From assembly GCA_944326855.1 (NCBI GenBank), contig CALVFO010000021.1:1-61668 (forward strand): 61,668 nucleotides of DNA. Reading direction: 5' to 3'. This DNA comes from an uncultured Alistipes sp. (GTDB taxonomy: Bacteria > Bacteroidota > Bacteroidia > Bacteroidales > Rikenellaceae). Positions 51,344 through 61,340 of the stretch are shown here, piece by piece (positions within the stretch are counted from its first letter, which is position 1; every line of letters starts with the position of its first letter). The notes under the pieces were generated by a model that was not told where the DNA came from, made no database searches, and saw nothing but the letters and a program-made list of their open reading frames with translations. The translations under genes were made by a program, and so were the position numbers.

Positions 51344-51863
51344 AGGTCTTAAATTTTTATTCGTTTGTGTTAAACATAAATTATTTTGAGCGGGTTTGTA
51401 GGGTATCCATTTTGTCTCTCACTCCTTTCGCCGACGTGTTTTCGAGGCCACGACATCCGATTCGGGTTTTGGGCATTTCATGTTCCCGGCTCTCCGCCAT
51501 TGTACTGAAGGTGAAGCAAAATACGTACCAATACATCCTCTCGTTCTAAAATTTCGATTTATTTTATTCCATTCTTTTTTATGTGGCTTTTCTTCCCTTA
51601 TATAATGAAGAATTGCATTCTCATCCTCCTCCGTCCCCATCCCTCATAAAGCCTCTGCCGTATGACAATAAGACGTAAAATATAGTCTAATTATTGTTTT
51701 TCATACAAATCGTCATTATCTTAGGGTAATACTTTTCGGATTTCCCATTCCGAAAGGGAAGGTCAGTTCCCCTGTCCATGAACGAAATAGAAAATATAAC
51801 GTGACGATTGCCCATTTTTCAAGCCTTGGGCGGTCCTAAACACCCTTCCGAAACACTCATTAA
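51344..51863. other. AT-rich intergenic region DUF4251/DUF4493
   Basis: 520 bp, clearly lower in GC than its surroundings, between divergent genes. No gene or strong promoter match is seen. The composition contrast could reflect promoters of both genes or inserted DNA. Confidence 0.55.
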
Positions 51864-53114
51864 ATGACCACCATGAAATATCACCTTCTTTTTCTGGGTT
51901 TACTTTTATTTTTGGGCGGAAGTTGTCGGAAAACCGTTCCCCAGCACCCTACTGAAGAGGTACAGGGGACACTGTTGATTCACATGCAGATCGACGACCG
52001 GGTCGATTATCTGAGCAAAGCGGACCCGTCGGCTCCACAGCTGTCTACCTTCACCTTAGATATTCTCCAAGACGAATCCCTCCTCAAACGCTTGTCCCCA
52101 ATCGGCAACAGCGATCAGGAAATTTCACTCGATCCGGGCACGTATACGATTCGGGCCTATAGTGCCGACTTCTCCACACCGGCTTTCGACACTCCTGTTT
52201 ATAGCGATGAGACACAGGTAGATATTCAATCAGGCAGTACTACCCCGGCAAATCTCGTCTGTACCCAGAGCAATGCCGGTGTACGCATTCTCTATGCCGA
52301 ATCTTTCCAACAGGCTCACACGAGTTATTCGGCCCAAATCGTCCAAAATGACATCGGTCTTTCCTATATGGACGAGGATGCGACCCGAACCGGCTATTTT
52401 CTTCCGGGTCAGGCGACCCTCATCTTGACCGTAGACGGCACCGAATACCGACAGGAACTCACCTTACAGGCACAACACATCTATACGCTGACCATTCAGG
52501 ACGAGCCTTTACCCACGGGAAACCTGAGCGTTAACATGACGGTCGACAACCGTTACCTCGAAGAAGACATACAGGTCTATTTTCCCATCGAGCCCACCAC
52601 GCCCGAGCCACCGACAGACGATACGAGGGAGGTCCTCTACCGGGAAAATTTCGGAACCCACGCCACCTCGGGCACGAACGTGATCGAATACGCCGGTTAC
52701 TGGGAAGATCCCTCGGTCAAATATTCCGGTTCCCTGATGGTCAAACTCCCCGACAACGTATCGTCCGGATATCCGGGAGCCTCGGGCGGCTGTTCCATTT
52801 TTTATCCCCTGGCTCGGGATTTTACGGCGGCCGGGATCAACACCTCGGGGGCAACCTCCCTGCAACTCAGTTTCGGCATCTCGAATGAAACCGGGGTTCC
52901 TCCCAGTACGACGGATATCACCGTCACGATGACCCCGGACGATGCCGAAATTCCTTCTCCGGTCCAGCTACCTCTGAGCATCACCTCGTATGGTTCCTGG
53001 TCACAGATCACCGCCTCAAGCGGCATTCCGGCATCGGAATCGCTCACACTCAACATCCACGCCAACGTCACTCAGCTGCTCATCGATGATCTGTGCATCA
53101 CGGGGATCCGTTAA
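51864..53114 (+). CDS. DUF4493-family lipoprotein
   Basis: A 416-residue lipoprotein, with signal peptide ending LFLGGSC (C21), or C18 if the ATG at 51873 is used. The N-terminal part matches DUF4493: GTLLIHMQIDDR, a short strand-rich region, ISLDPGTYTIRAYSAD, PAFDTPVYSDETQVDI, and a Cys at the end of NLVCTQSNAGVRILY. A Pro/Thr linker (about residues 242-254) leads into a C-terminal beta-sandwich-like region (about 262-416). DUF4493 proteins are Bacteroidetes cell-surface lipoproteins of unknown function, often near other surface proteins; here there is no obvious partner. Confidence 0.85.
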   Translation: MTTMKYHLLFLGLLLFLGGSCRKTVPQHPTEEVQGTLLIHMQIDDRVDYLSKADPSAPQLSTFTLDILQDESLLKRLSPIGNSDQEISLDPGTYTIRAYSADFSTPAFDTPVYSDETQVDIQSGSTTPANLVCTQSNAGVRILYAESFQQAHTSYSAQIVQNDIGLSYMDEDATRTGYFLPGQATLILTVDGTEYRQELTLQAQHIYTLTIQDEPLPTGNLSVNMTVDNRYLEEDIQVYFPIEPTTPEPPTDDTREVLYRENFGTHATSGTNVIEYAGYWEDPSVKYSGSLMVKLPDNVSSGYPGASGGCSIFYPLARDFTAAGINTSGATSLQLSFGISNETGVPPSTTDITVTMTPDDAEIPSPVQLPLSITSYGSWSQITASSGIPASESLTLNIHANVTQLLIDDLCITGIR

Positions 53115-53182
53115 TGGACGATTCTTCCCCGAGGCGATGGTTTCCCGAGACTGAATGGCAATCCTCCCGATGCGGAGTCTCT

Positions 53183-53316
53183 TTCCCGAGCGTTAACGGC
53201 AACGATGCCGGAATCGGGAATGTGCAAAAACCGTCAACGGACAACCATTCCCGAGCCGCAAATGCACAAAACATCGTTAACGGACGACGATTCCCGAGTC
53301 GAGGATACACAAAAAA
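53183..53316. repeat. Three degenerate ~42-bp direct repeats
   Basis: Units begin CGTTAACGG (53191), CGTCAACGG (53232) and CGTTAACGG (53275). Each also contains a TCCCGAG or TCGGGAA element and ends near GCACAAAA. They sit between the lipoprotein gene and pckA. Confidence 0.5.
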
Positions 53317-53342
53317 GCGGGTCGCTTTTCAGCGACCCGCTT
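53309..53342 (-). terminator. Terminator of pckA
   Basis: On the minus strand AAGCGGGTCGC, loop, GCGACCCGCTT followed by TTTT, 24 bp after the pckA stop codon. Confidence 0.9.
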
Positions 53343-53365
53343 CACATGACAGGTATAACCGTCGA

Positions 53366-54973
53366 TTACAATTTCGGACCGGCAGCCACCAGGGCTTTGC
53401 CTTTTTCGTTGCCGGTGAACTTCGCGAAGTTCTTGATGAAACGACCGGCCAAATCTTTGGCTTTTACATCCCAATCGGCTGCATTGGTATAGGTATCGCG
53501 CGGATCGAGGATCTTGGGATCTACACCGGGCAGAGCGGTCGGCACCTTGAAGTCGAAATACGGGATCATCTTCGTCGGAGCCTTGTCGATCGAGCCGTCC
53601 AGAATAGCGTCGATGATGCCACGGGTATCTTTGATCGAGATACGTTTGCCCGTACCGTTCCAACCGGTATTCACCAGGTATGCGGTAGCGCCCGAAGCCT
53701 GCATTTTTTTCACCAGTTCTTCTCCGTATTTGGTGGGGTGCAGCGACAGGAAGGCTGCCCCGAAGCAAGCCGAGAAGGTCGGGGTCGGTTCGGTGATACC
53801 GCGTTCGGTACCGGCCAATTTGGCAGTAAAGCCCGACAGGAAATAGTACTGAGTCTGTTCGGGAGTCAGGATCGATACCGGAGGCAGCACGCCGAAGGCA
53901 TCGGCTGACAGGAAGATTACCTTTTCAGCAGGACCGCCTTTGGAAACGGGTTTCACGATGTTGTTGATGTGGTAGATCGGATACGATACACGGGTATTTT
54001 CGGTCACCGACTTGTCGGCGAAATCGATCTTGCCGTTTTCGTCTACGGTTACGTTTTCCAACAGAGCGTCGCGTTTGATGGCGTTCCAGATATCGGGTTC
54101 GCTTTCTTTGTCGAGGTTGATAACCTTGGCATAGCAACCGCCTTCGAAGTTGAACACGCCTTCGTCATCCCAACCGTGTTCGTCATCCCCGATCAACAGA
54201 CGTTTGGGGTCGGTCGACAGGGTCGTTTTACCGGTACCCGACAGACCGAAGAAGATCGCGGTATTTTTCCCTTCTTTGTCGGTGTTGGCCGAGCAGTGCA
54301 TCGAAGCCATCCCTTTGAGCGGCAACAGGTAGTTCATGTAGGAGAACATCCCTTTCTTCATTTCACCGCCGTACCAGGTGTTGATGATCACCTGCATTTT
54401 TTCGGTCAGGTTGAATACCACGGCGGTTTCCGAGTTCAGACCCAGTTCCTTGTAGTTTTCCACCTTGGCCTTGCTGGCGTTCAGTACCACGAAATCGGGT
54501 TCCCCGTAGTTGGCCAGTTCTTCAGCCGTCGGACGGATGAACATATTGGTCACAAAGTGAGCCTGCCAAGCCACTTCCATGATGAAGCGGATTTTCAGAC
54601 GAGAATTGGCGTTGGCTCCGCAGAAAGTATCTACTACATAGAGTTTCTTGCCGCTGAGTTCCTTGTCGGCCAGTTCCTTGAGCACTTTCCAGGTTTCCTG
54701 GCTAACGGGTTTGTTGTCGTTCTTGTATTCGTCGGAAGTCCACCAGATGGTATCCTTGGTGGTATCGTCCATCACGAAGAACTTGTCTTTGGGCGAACGG
54801 CCGGTATACACGCCGGTCATCACGTTCACGGCACCCATTTCGGTCACGGTCCCTTTTTCATAACCGGTCAGACCCGGTTTGGTTTCTTCCTTGAACAGTT
54901 CGTCGTAGGAAGGATTGTGTACGATTTCGGTCACGCCGGTAATACCGTACTTGGTCAAATCGATGTTAGACAT
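53366..54973 (-). CDS. pckA: Phosphoenolpyruvate carboxykinase (ATP)
   Basis: A 535-residue cytoplasmic enzyme interconverting oxaloacetate and PEP. In gut Bacteroidetes it usually runs toward oxaloacetate, making ATP on the way to succinate and propionate. Motifs are [28 protein letters not shown], the kinase-1a P-loop [11 protein letters not shown], the metal-site segment [22 protein letters not shown] and ENTRVSYPI. Length and sequence fit the ATP-dependent family. The gene has its own promoter (55079-55112) and terminator. Confidence 0.97.
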   Translation of the reverse strand: MSNIDLTKYGITGVTEIVHNPSYDELFKEETKPGLTGYEKGTVTEMGAVNVMTGVYTGRSPKDKFFVMDDTTKDTIWWTSDEYKNDNKPVSQETWKVLKELADKELSGKKLYVVDTFCGANANSRLKIRFIMEVAWQAHFVTNMFIRPTAEELANYGEPDFVVLNASKAKVENYKELGLNSETAVVFNLTEKMQVIINTWYGGEMKKGMFSYMNYLLPLKGMASMHCSANTDKEGKNTAIFFGLSGTGKTTLSTDPKRLLIGDDEHGWDDEGVFNFEGGCYAKVINLDKESEPDIWNAIKRDALLENVTVDENGKIDFADKSVTENTRVSYPIYHINNIVKPVSKGGPAEKVIFLSADAFGVLPPVSILTPEQTQYYFLSGFTAKLAGTERGITEPTPTFSACFGAAFLSLHPTKYGEELVKKMQASGATAYLVNTGWNGTGKRISIKDTRGIIDAILDGSIDKAPTKMIPYFDFKVPTALPGVDPKILDPRDTYTNAADWDVKAKDLAGRFIKNFAKFTGNEKGKALVAAGPKL

Positions 54974-55078
54974 AATGAATTTATTTTAGTTATACACCTC
55001 TCTTTGTCAGGGGTCGCAGCTCTGCAATCGATCCGAGGAGAAATTCGGACGGCATCGTACTTCGCCACGAAACCGGTA

Positions 55079-55112
55079 CAAATATAGCGAAAGAATTTTA
55101 TTGTTACCAAAA
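55079..55112 (-). promoter_or_regulatory. Promoter of pckA
   Basis: Minus strand TTTTG, 21-bp spacer, TATATTTG: full -33/-7 match, leaving a leader of about 100 nt. Confidence 0.8.
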
Positions 55113-55144
55113 TAACAGTAACAAAATTTAAAAAATCTTAATAT

Positions 55145-55591
55145 TTAGACCAAACGATCATTTTTTCGATCCAAAAGGACGCTGGAGGCATCGGACATCG
55201 GGCGTCGGTTTTCCCGATATCGGGTGATGCGGCGTTGCAGGCAAGGGGCGACAAACAGGCCGCAGGTAGCGCCCAACGCATTGGCCAACAAGTCCCAAGG
55301 ATCGTTCGAGCGACCGAAATAGGCACCCTGCAGGTATTCGATCAGGGCCGAAGCGGCGACCACGGGCACCCATACTCCCCATCGGCGCCAGGCCCGCGGT
55401 TCGAACAGCAGCATCAACAGCACTGCCTCCCCCACATAAAACCCGAAATGGACCAGTTTGTCGAAATGAGGAATCCAGGCGAACCATCCCGTCGGCAAAT
55501 CGTCCCCCGGAGCCAGCGAGCCATACAACACCCCGGCGGTCCAAAGCGCCCACAAAAAAGTTAACACAAATTTATACCGGTTATTCCGCAT
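55145..55591 (-). CDS. VanZ-family membrane protein
   Basis: A 148-residue inner membrane protein with three or four TM segments (about residues 8-26, 50-65, 72-87 and 100-118). The VanZ pattern is seen: FDKLVHFGFYVGEAVLL, ALIEYLQGAYFGRSNDPWDLLANALGATCG. VanZ was named for low-level teicoplanin resistance in enterococci, but most family members have no known role and are not resistance genes. A weak GATCTTTG box about 20 bp upstream may be its promoter. It diverges from hemW. Confidence 0.9.
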   Translation of the reverse strand: MRNNRYKFVLTFLWALWTAGVLYGSLAPGDDLPTGWFAWIPHFDKLVHFGFYVGEAVLLMLLFEPRAWRRWGVWVPVVAASALIEYLQGAYFGRSNDPWDLLANALGATCGLFVAPCLQRRITRYRENRRPMSDASSVLLDRKNDRLV

Positions 55592-55599
55592 GAAATGTC

Positions 55600-55607
55600 T
55601 ATTTTTG
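55600..55607 (+). promoter_or_regulatory. -7 promoter box of hemW
   Basis: TATTTTTG, 56 bp upstream of the hemW ATG, within the short VanZ/hemW divergent region. Confidence 0.55.
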
Positions 55608-55663
55608 AGGCGTCAAAGATCGTGATTTTTCCAGTAAACGCCTAAAAAATCGATCTTATTGCG

Positions 55664-56791
55664 ATGGCGGGTCTCTATTTCCATATTCCGTTTTGCAAAA
55701 GCCGTTGTTACTATTGCGACTTTTACTCCTGCACATCTCTTGCCAAAAAAACATCCCTGCTCCGGATGTTGCAACAGGAGATGACGCTCCACCGCAACTT
55801 TTTGGGGGAAGAGCCTCTGCGGAGCCTCTATTTCGGAGGCGGTACACCTTCGCTGTGCAGGCCGGAAGAGATCGGAGAGCTGATTCGTCATGCCGGCGAG
55901 TTGTGGGATCTTTCCCGGGTGGAAGAGGTGACGCTTGAGGCCAATCCCGACGACCTGACGGGCAACTACCTGCAAGCGCTACGCGCCCAGGGCGTCAACC
56001 GGCTCAGCATCGGCATTCAATCCTTTCGAGACGAAGACCTGCGGTGGATGCATCGCCGGCACGATGCGGCCACAGCCCGGGAGACCGTCCGGCTCGCCCG
56101 ACAAGCCGGATTCGACAACCTGACGATCGATCTGATCTACGGTCTGCCGAACATGACCCTCGAAACCTGGGCGGATAATCTGCAACAGGCCATCGACCTG
56201 GAGGTGGAACATATTTCGGCCTATCACCTGACGCTCGAACCGGGTACGGTGTTCGGCCGACGGGCAGCCCGGGGAGAACTCACTCCGGCCGACGAACAGG
56301 CCGGGAGCGAACAATTCCGGTTATTGTGCGACCAGTTGGGCGCGGCCGGTTTCGAACATTACGAACTCTCGAATTTCGCACGTCCGGGACGACAGGCCGT
56401 TCACAACAGCGGATACTGGTTCGGCGAGCCCTACCTGGGGGTCGGTCCTTCGGCCCATTCCTACGACGGGAAGCGCCTCCGGCGCTGGAACTGTGCCGAT
56501 CTGGAGCGTTATCTGCAGGAGACTCCCCTGAACCGTCAATACGAAACGGAAACGCTCTCCGACATCGACCTCTACAATGAGTATCTGATGACCCGCCTGC
56601 GCACGGCCCGAGGTGCAGACCTCCGGGAACTGGAAAAATCATTCGGGGCACACAAATTGCGTTATTTCGAAGAACGCGCCGCCAAATTCCTCGATACCGG
56701 GTTAATGGTTCGCACAGGCGAATGTTATCGGCTTCGGGAAGCGGCATTTTTTGTCTCGGACGGCATAATTTCCGATTTATTTTTCGCCTGA
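55664..56791 (+). CDS. hemW: Radical SAM heme chaperone HemW
   Basis: A 375-residue cytoplasmic radical SAM protein, long annotated as oxygen-independent coproporphyrinogen III oxidase. The start MAGLYFHIPFCKSRCYYCDF holds the [4Fe-4S] cysteines C11, C15 and C18. The rest shows LYFGGGTPSL, EANPDDLT, GVNRLSIGIQSF, DLIYGLP and the HemW C-terminal region with NSGYWFGEPYLGVGPSAHSY. HemW lacks the fourth Cys of true HemN (C-x3-C-x2-C-F here), consistent with the heme-chaperone group. It converges with nothing and is followed 99 bp later by the glycogen enzyme gene, which has its own promoter box. Confidence 0.94.
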   Translation: MAGLYFHIPFCKSRCYYCDFYSCTSLAKKTSLLRMLQQEMTLHRNFLGEEPLRSLYFGGGTPSLCRPEEIGELIRHAGELWDLSRVEEVTLEANPDDLTGNYLQALRAQGVNRLSIGIQSFRDEDLRWMHRRHDAATARETVRLARQAGFDNLTIDLIYGLPNMTLETWADNLQQAIDLEVEHISAYHLTLEPGTVFGRRAARGELTPADEQAGSEQFRLLCDQLGAAGFEHYELSNFARPGRQAVHNSGYWFGEPYLGVGPSAHSYDGKRLRRWNCADLERYLQETPLNRQYETETLSDIDLYNEYLMTRLRTARGADLRELEKSFGAHKLRYFEERAAKFLDTGLMVRTGECYRLREAAFFVSDGIISDLFFA

Positions 56792-56816
56792 GGGACAAGC
56801 CTCTGACGAAAAATAT

Positions 56817-56824
56817 TATCTTTG
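56817..56824 (+). promoter_or_regulatory. -7 promoter box of the glycogen enzyme gene
   Basis: TATCTTTG, full TAnnTTTG match, giving a leader of about 60 nt to the ATG at 56891. Confidence 0.65.
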
Positions 56825-56890
56825 TCATCACGTCTCCTGGGACAACCGCCACAGGAGCGATTTTATAAGAACCTTTCAAAACGTTATAAC

Positions 56891-59800
56891 ATGGCCTTAT
56901 CCAACACAGCCAACCTAACCCCCAGCTATCTGTTCGAAACCAGCTGGGAAGTGTGCAACAAAGTGGGTGGTATTCACACCGTCATCGCCACCAAAGCGCT
57001 TTCGATGGTGAATCAACTGGGCGACCACTACATGGTCATCGGTCCGGATATTCACCGCGAAGATGTCAACCTCGAATTCGAAGAAGATACCGAACTTCTC
57101 AAAAGCTGGCGTCAGACCCTTTACAACGACGGGTTCCGCATCAAAGTAGGGCGTTGGAAAATCGCCGGTCGTCCGATCGCCATTCTGGTTGATTTCAGCC
57201 AGTACGTACCCAAGAAGGACGATGTGCTGAAATTTTTGTGGGAAAGTTACCGGGTGGATTCGATCAGCGGACAGTGGGACTACATCGAACCGGTTCTGTT
57301 CGGCATCGCGGCAGCCCGGGTCGTAGAAAGTTATACAGCCAATTTCTGTACGCCCAACGACAAGGTCGTCGCCCATTTCCACGAATGGATGACCTCCAGC
57401 GGCGGGCTGTACCTGCAAAAGAAAATGCCCTATATCGCCACGGTTTTCACGACGCATGCCACGGTTATGGGTCGTTCGATCGCCGGGAACGGGATGCCGC
57501 TGTACGGCGACCTGCAAACGCTCAACGCCGACAATCTGGCGCGCCGGTTCAGTGTTGTTGCCAAACACTCGCTGGAAAAGATCGCCGCCGGCAATTACGA
57601 CTGTTTCACCACGGTCAGCGATTTGACGGCCCGCGAATGCAAATACCTGCTGAACAAGGATGTCGACATTGTTACGCCCAACGGGTTCGAAGACGATTTC
57701 GTCTGGCCCGACGAGCAGCTGGCCGAACACCGGCGCAACTCTCGCGAGCAGATGATCCGCATTGCCGAAATCTGTCTGGGCATCCATTACGACCAGCAAC
57801 CGCTGATCGTAGGCACCAGCGGCCGTTACGAGTTCAAAAACAAGGGGCTGGATGTTTTTGTGGATTCACTCATCGAACTGGCCTCCTCCGCCAAAGAGCT
57901 CAAACGACCCGTCCTGGCCTACATCACGGTTCCGGCCGGCAACCTCGGGCCCCGCAAAGACCTTCAGGCCCGACTGAAAGATGCTACGGCTCAGATTGAT
58001 CCGTCGGTCATCCGCCACATCACCCATTACCTGGAATCTCCGCAATGGGATCCCATCATCAACAAGATCCGCGGCACGAAACTCGAAGATCCGACCTGCC
58101 CGGTCCAATTGATGTTCGTTCCCTGCTACCTCAACGGCAACGACGGCATTTTCGACAAGCACTATTATGAACTGCTTTGCGGCATGGACCTGACGGTATA
58201 CCCGTCTTATTATGAACCGTGGGGTTATACACCGTTGGAAAGCGTGGCATTCAGTGTTCCGACCATCACCACTTCGCTGACCGGCTTCGGGCTGTGGGTG
58301 GCCGAAAGCCTGAAGGAACACAAGGGCGTGGAAGTCATCGACCGCAACGACAACAACGACAGCGAAGTCGTGTCTCACATCGCCGCATCGCTGGAGAAAT
58401 TCAGCGCCATGGGGGCCAAGGAGTCGCGCAACTATGCCAACTCGGCCCTCAACATTTCGCAGATCGCCCTGTGGGAAAACCTCATCGTATACTACCAGCG
58501 CGCCTACAGCCTGGCCATCGAACGGATGATCACCCGCAGCAACCGGGTGGCTTACGAAGGCGGCGGGGCCTATAACGAACAGATCGTTTTCCTCAAACAA
58601 CAACTGATCAGCAACCAGCCCACCTGGACCCGGCTGATGGTTGAACGTACCTTTCCCCAACGTCTTCATCCGCTGGAAGAGCTTTCGAAAAACCTGTGGT
58701 GGTCCTGGAACCCGGCCGCTTACGAGCTGTGGGAATACATCGACCGGCCTTTATGGTACAAATGCGCCAAAAACCCCATTGAATTTCTCGACAACCTCAA
58801 CTATCCGCGTATTCTGGAGCTGGAAAAAGACGAGGTATTTCTCAGCAAGATGGACGCCGTGTACGAGACCTTCCACAACTACATGAAGGAGAAGGAGCAC
58901 GCCACCGGGCCCAAGATCGGTTATTTCAGCATGGAATACGGGCTGCATTCGAGTCTGAAGATCTACTCGGGGGGTCTGGGAATTCTGGCCGGCGACTACC
59001 TGAAGGAAGCCAGCGACAAAAACGTACCGATGGTGGCAGTCGGATTGCTGTATCGATACGGGTATTTCACCCAGAAGTTGTCGGCTGCGGGCGATCAGGA
59101 AGCCACCTACGAAGCCCAGAATTTCCTGAAACTGCCGATCACCCCGGCTCGTGACACCAACGGCAACTGGCTTTCGATCCAGATCGCCTTCCCGGGCCGT
59201 ACGGTCACCGGTCGTATCTGGCGTTGCGATGTCGGTCGTATCGAACTGTATCTGCTGGACACCGACCACGACCTGAATCAGGACGAAGACCGCAGCATCA
59301 CCTACCACCTCTACGGGGGCGACTGGGAGAACCGGCTCAAACAGGAAATTTTACTGGGGATCGGAGGCATCCGCATGCTCAACACCCTGGAAATCAAGCC
59401 CGATGTTTATCACTGCAACGAAGGTCACGCAGCCTTCATCGGCATCGAACGGATCAACAACCTGATCAAACGGCGCAAGCTGTCCTTCAGCGAAGCGATG
59501 GAAGTGGTTCGTTCCTCGTCGTTGTTCACCACCCACACCCCGGTACCGGCCGGTCACGACGCCTTCCCGGAATCGATGATCCGCCAATACATGTCTCACT
59601 ACCCCGACCGGCTGGGGATTACATGGGATCAGTTCATCAATCTGGGCAAAACGCGTCCGAACGATCCGGAAGAAAAATTCTCGATGAGCGCTTTGGCCTG
59701 CAACCTCTCGCAGGAGGTCAACGGCGTAAGTTGGTTGCACGGCGAAGTGAGCAAGGATATTCTCGGGGGCATGTGGCCGGGTTATTTCAAGGACGAACTG

Positions 59801-61153
59801 CACATCGGTTACGTCACCAACGGGGTACACTACCCCACCTGGTGCGCCGCCAACCTGCGGACCCTTTACCAAAAATATTTCCCGGAAGGCATCGCTGAAC
59901 CCGATTATGCGATTGCGGCCTGGGAAAAAGTGCGCCAGATCGATGACCGCGAGCTGTGGAACGAACGCATGGTTTTGAAAAACAAACTTATAGACCATAT
60001 CAAACTTCGGGTAAAAGATCCCAAACAGTTCCGTTTCGACTCGCCGCGTCAGATGATCCGCATCGAAGAGTCGCTCAAACCCGACGTACTGACCATCGGC
60101 TTTGCCCGTCGTTTTGCCACGTATAAACGGGCTCATCTGCTGTTCACCAATCTCGAACGGCTCAGTCGCATTGTCAACGATGCCGAACGTCCCGTTCAGT
60201 TCATTTTCGCGGGCAAAGCCCACCCCAACGACAAACCGGGTCAGGATCTGATCAAACGGATCGTCGAAGTGGCCGCCATGCCTCAATTCACGGGCAAGAT
60301 CATTTTCCTGCAGAACTACGACATGGAGTTGGCCCGTCGCATGGTACAGGGTGTCGACGTATGGCTGAACACCCCGACCCGCCCGTTGGAAGCGTCGGGA
60401 ACCAGCGGCGAAAAAGCGGTCATGAACGGGGTTCTGCATTTCAGCGTCTTGGACGGCTGGTGGGTCGAAGGGTACCAAAAAGGCGGTGGTTGGAAACTGC
60501 CCATGGAACGGACTTTCGAAGACCAGAATGCCCAAAACGAAATGGATGCCGAGTTGATCTACAACACCATCGAAGAGGAAATCGTACCGACCTATTACGA
60601 TCGGCCCGACGACAACCTGCCTCACAAATGGATCGGGATGATCAAGAACTGTCTGGCGGAAATCGCCCCGAATTTCACCACCAACCGGATGTTGCGTGAC
60701 TATCAGGAACGTTTCTACAGCAAGCTCTACGAACGCAACCGTCAAATGATCGCCGCCGATTACACCATGGCCCGGGAAATCGCAGCCTGGAAACGCCGGA
60801 TCAGTGCAGCATGGGATAAAATCCGCTTTGTCAGCGTCAAACAATTCGACATGGGGAAAGAGGCCATTCTCATCGGACATCAATATTCGGTGGAAGCGGT
60901 GATTGACACCGGCGGGATCGATCCCAAGAATCTGGGGGTAGAGATGATCGTGGCCAACCAAATCACGGACCGCAATGTACAGGTGGTTTCCAAACAGGAA
61001 TTGACCCTGATCAAGCAGGAAGAATCACTGGCATTCTACCGCATCGACATGACCCCGTCGACGACCGGTTCATTCGATACGGCCCTGAGGTTGTTCCCCA
61101 AGAATGAGAAATTACCTCATCGGATGGATTTTGCCTTGGTGAAATGGGCTTAA
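56891..61153 (+). CDS. Glycogen synthase / alpha-glucan phosphorylase fusion
   Basis: A 1420-residue cytoplasmic two-domain enzyme. Residues 1 to about 560 form a GT3/GT5-like glycogen synthase, with TSWEVCNKVGGIHTVI at the donor site, HFHEWMTSSGGLYL, VGTSGRYEFKNKGLDVFVDSL and YPSYYEPWGYTPLES. From about 583 on, a DUF3417 segment (LSKNLWWSWNPAAYELWE) leads into an alpha-glucan phosphorylase domain (GT35), with YFSMEYGLHSSLKIYSGGLGILAGD, CNEGHAAF and EASGTSGEKAVMNG, in which K1175 is the likely PLP lysine. One protein thus has both a synthesis and a breakdown domain. The start at 56891 is preferred; an earlier in-frame ATG at 56822 overlaps the promoter box. A terminator follows at 61448. Confidence 0.94.
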   Translation: MALSNTANLTPSYLFETSWEVCNKVGGIHTVIATKALSMVNQLGDHYMVIGPDIHREDVNLEFEEDTELLKSWRQTLYNDGFRIKVGRWKIAGRPIAILVDFSQYVPKKDDVLKFLWESYRVDSISGQWDYIEPVLFGIAAARVVESYTANFCTPNDKVVAHFHEWMTSSGGLYLQKKMPYIATVFTTHATVMGRSIAGNGMPLYGDLQTLNADNLARRFSVVAKHSLEKIAAGNYDCFTTVSDLTARECKYLLNKDVDIVTPNGFEDDFVWPDEQLAEHRRNSREQMIRIAEICLGIHYDQQPLIVGTSGRYEFKNKGLDVFVDSLIELASSAKELKRPVLAYITVPAGNLGPRKDLQARLKDATAQIDPSVIRHITHYLESPQWDPIINKIRGTKLEDPTCPVQLMFVPCYLNGNDGIFDKHYYELLCGMDLTVYPSYYEPWGYTPLESVAFSVPTITTSLTGFGLWVAESLKEHKGVEVIDRNDNNDSEVVSHIAASLEKFSAMGAKESRNYANSALNISQIALWENLIVYYQRAYSLAIERMITRSNRVAYEGGGAYNEQIVFLKQQLISNQPTWTRLMVERTFPQRLHPLEELSKNLWWSWNPAAYELWEYIDRPLWYKCAKNPIEFLDNLNYPRILELEKDEVFLSKMDAVYETFHNYMKEKEHATGPKIGYFSMEYGLHSSLKIYSGGLGILAGDYLKEASDKNVPMVAVGLLYRYGYFTQKLSAAGDQEATYEAQNFLKLPITPARDTNGNWLSIQIAFPGRTVTGRIWRCDVGRIELYLLDTDHDLNQDEDRSITYHLYGGDWENRLKQEILLGIGGIRMLNTLEIKPDVYHCNEGHAAFIGIERINNLIKRRKLSFSEAMEVVRSSSLFTTHTPVPAGHDAFPESMIRQYMSHYPDRLGITWDQFINLGKTRPNDPEEKFSMSALACNLSQEVNGVSWLHGEVSKDILGGMWPGYFKDELHIGYVTNGVHYPTWCAANLRTLYQKYFPEGIAEPDYAIAAWEKVRQIDDRELWNERMVLKNKLIDHIKLRVKDPKQFRFDSPRQMIRIEESLKPDVLTIGFARRFATYKRAHLLFTNLERLSRIVNDAERPVQFIFAGKAHPNDKPGQDLIKRIVEVAAMPQFTGKIIFLQNYDMELARRMVQGVDVWLNTPTRPLEASGTSGEKAVMNGVLHFSVLDGWWVEGYQKGGGWKLPMERTFEDQNAQNEMDAELIYNTIEEEIVPTYYDRPDDNLPHKWIGMIKNCLAEIAPNFTTNRMLRDYQERFYSKLYERNRQMIAADYTMAREIAAWKRRISAAWDKIRFVSVKQFDMGKEAILIGHQYSVEAVIDTGGIDPKNLGVEMIVANQITDRNVQVVSKQELTLIKQEESLAFYRIDMTPSTTGSFDTALRLFPKNEKLPHRMDFALVKWA

Positions 61154-61250
61154 AAGCCGATTGCATGCGGGGTCTGCAGACGGATCTCGTCGGCGGCCGG
61201 ATATCGGAAGCGGCTTCGAAGCAGCAAAACGATACCGGGAGGAGGTCCGG

Positions 61251-61288
61251 GAGTGATTCCAAGGCTCGAGAGTGATTCCAAGGCTCGA
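61251..61288. repeat. Two tandem identical 19-bp repeats
   Basis: GAGTGATTCCAAGGCTCGA occurs at 61251-61269 and again directly at 61270-61288 without mismatch. Confidence 0.9.
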
Positions 61289-61340
61289 GACCAACGAGGC
61301 GCCGGTATTTTCGCAACGCGTTTCGGGTGGGAGAAAACCC

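Noticed and set aside
53183-53316. CRISPR array
   Set aside because: Only three degenerate units of about 42 bp without regular spacers; no cas genes in the window.
55145-55591. Glycopeptide resistance by VanZ
   Set aside because: VanZ-family proteins are widespread and mostly of unknown function. No vanHAX or other resistance genes are nearby.
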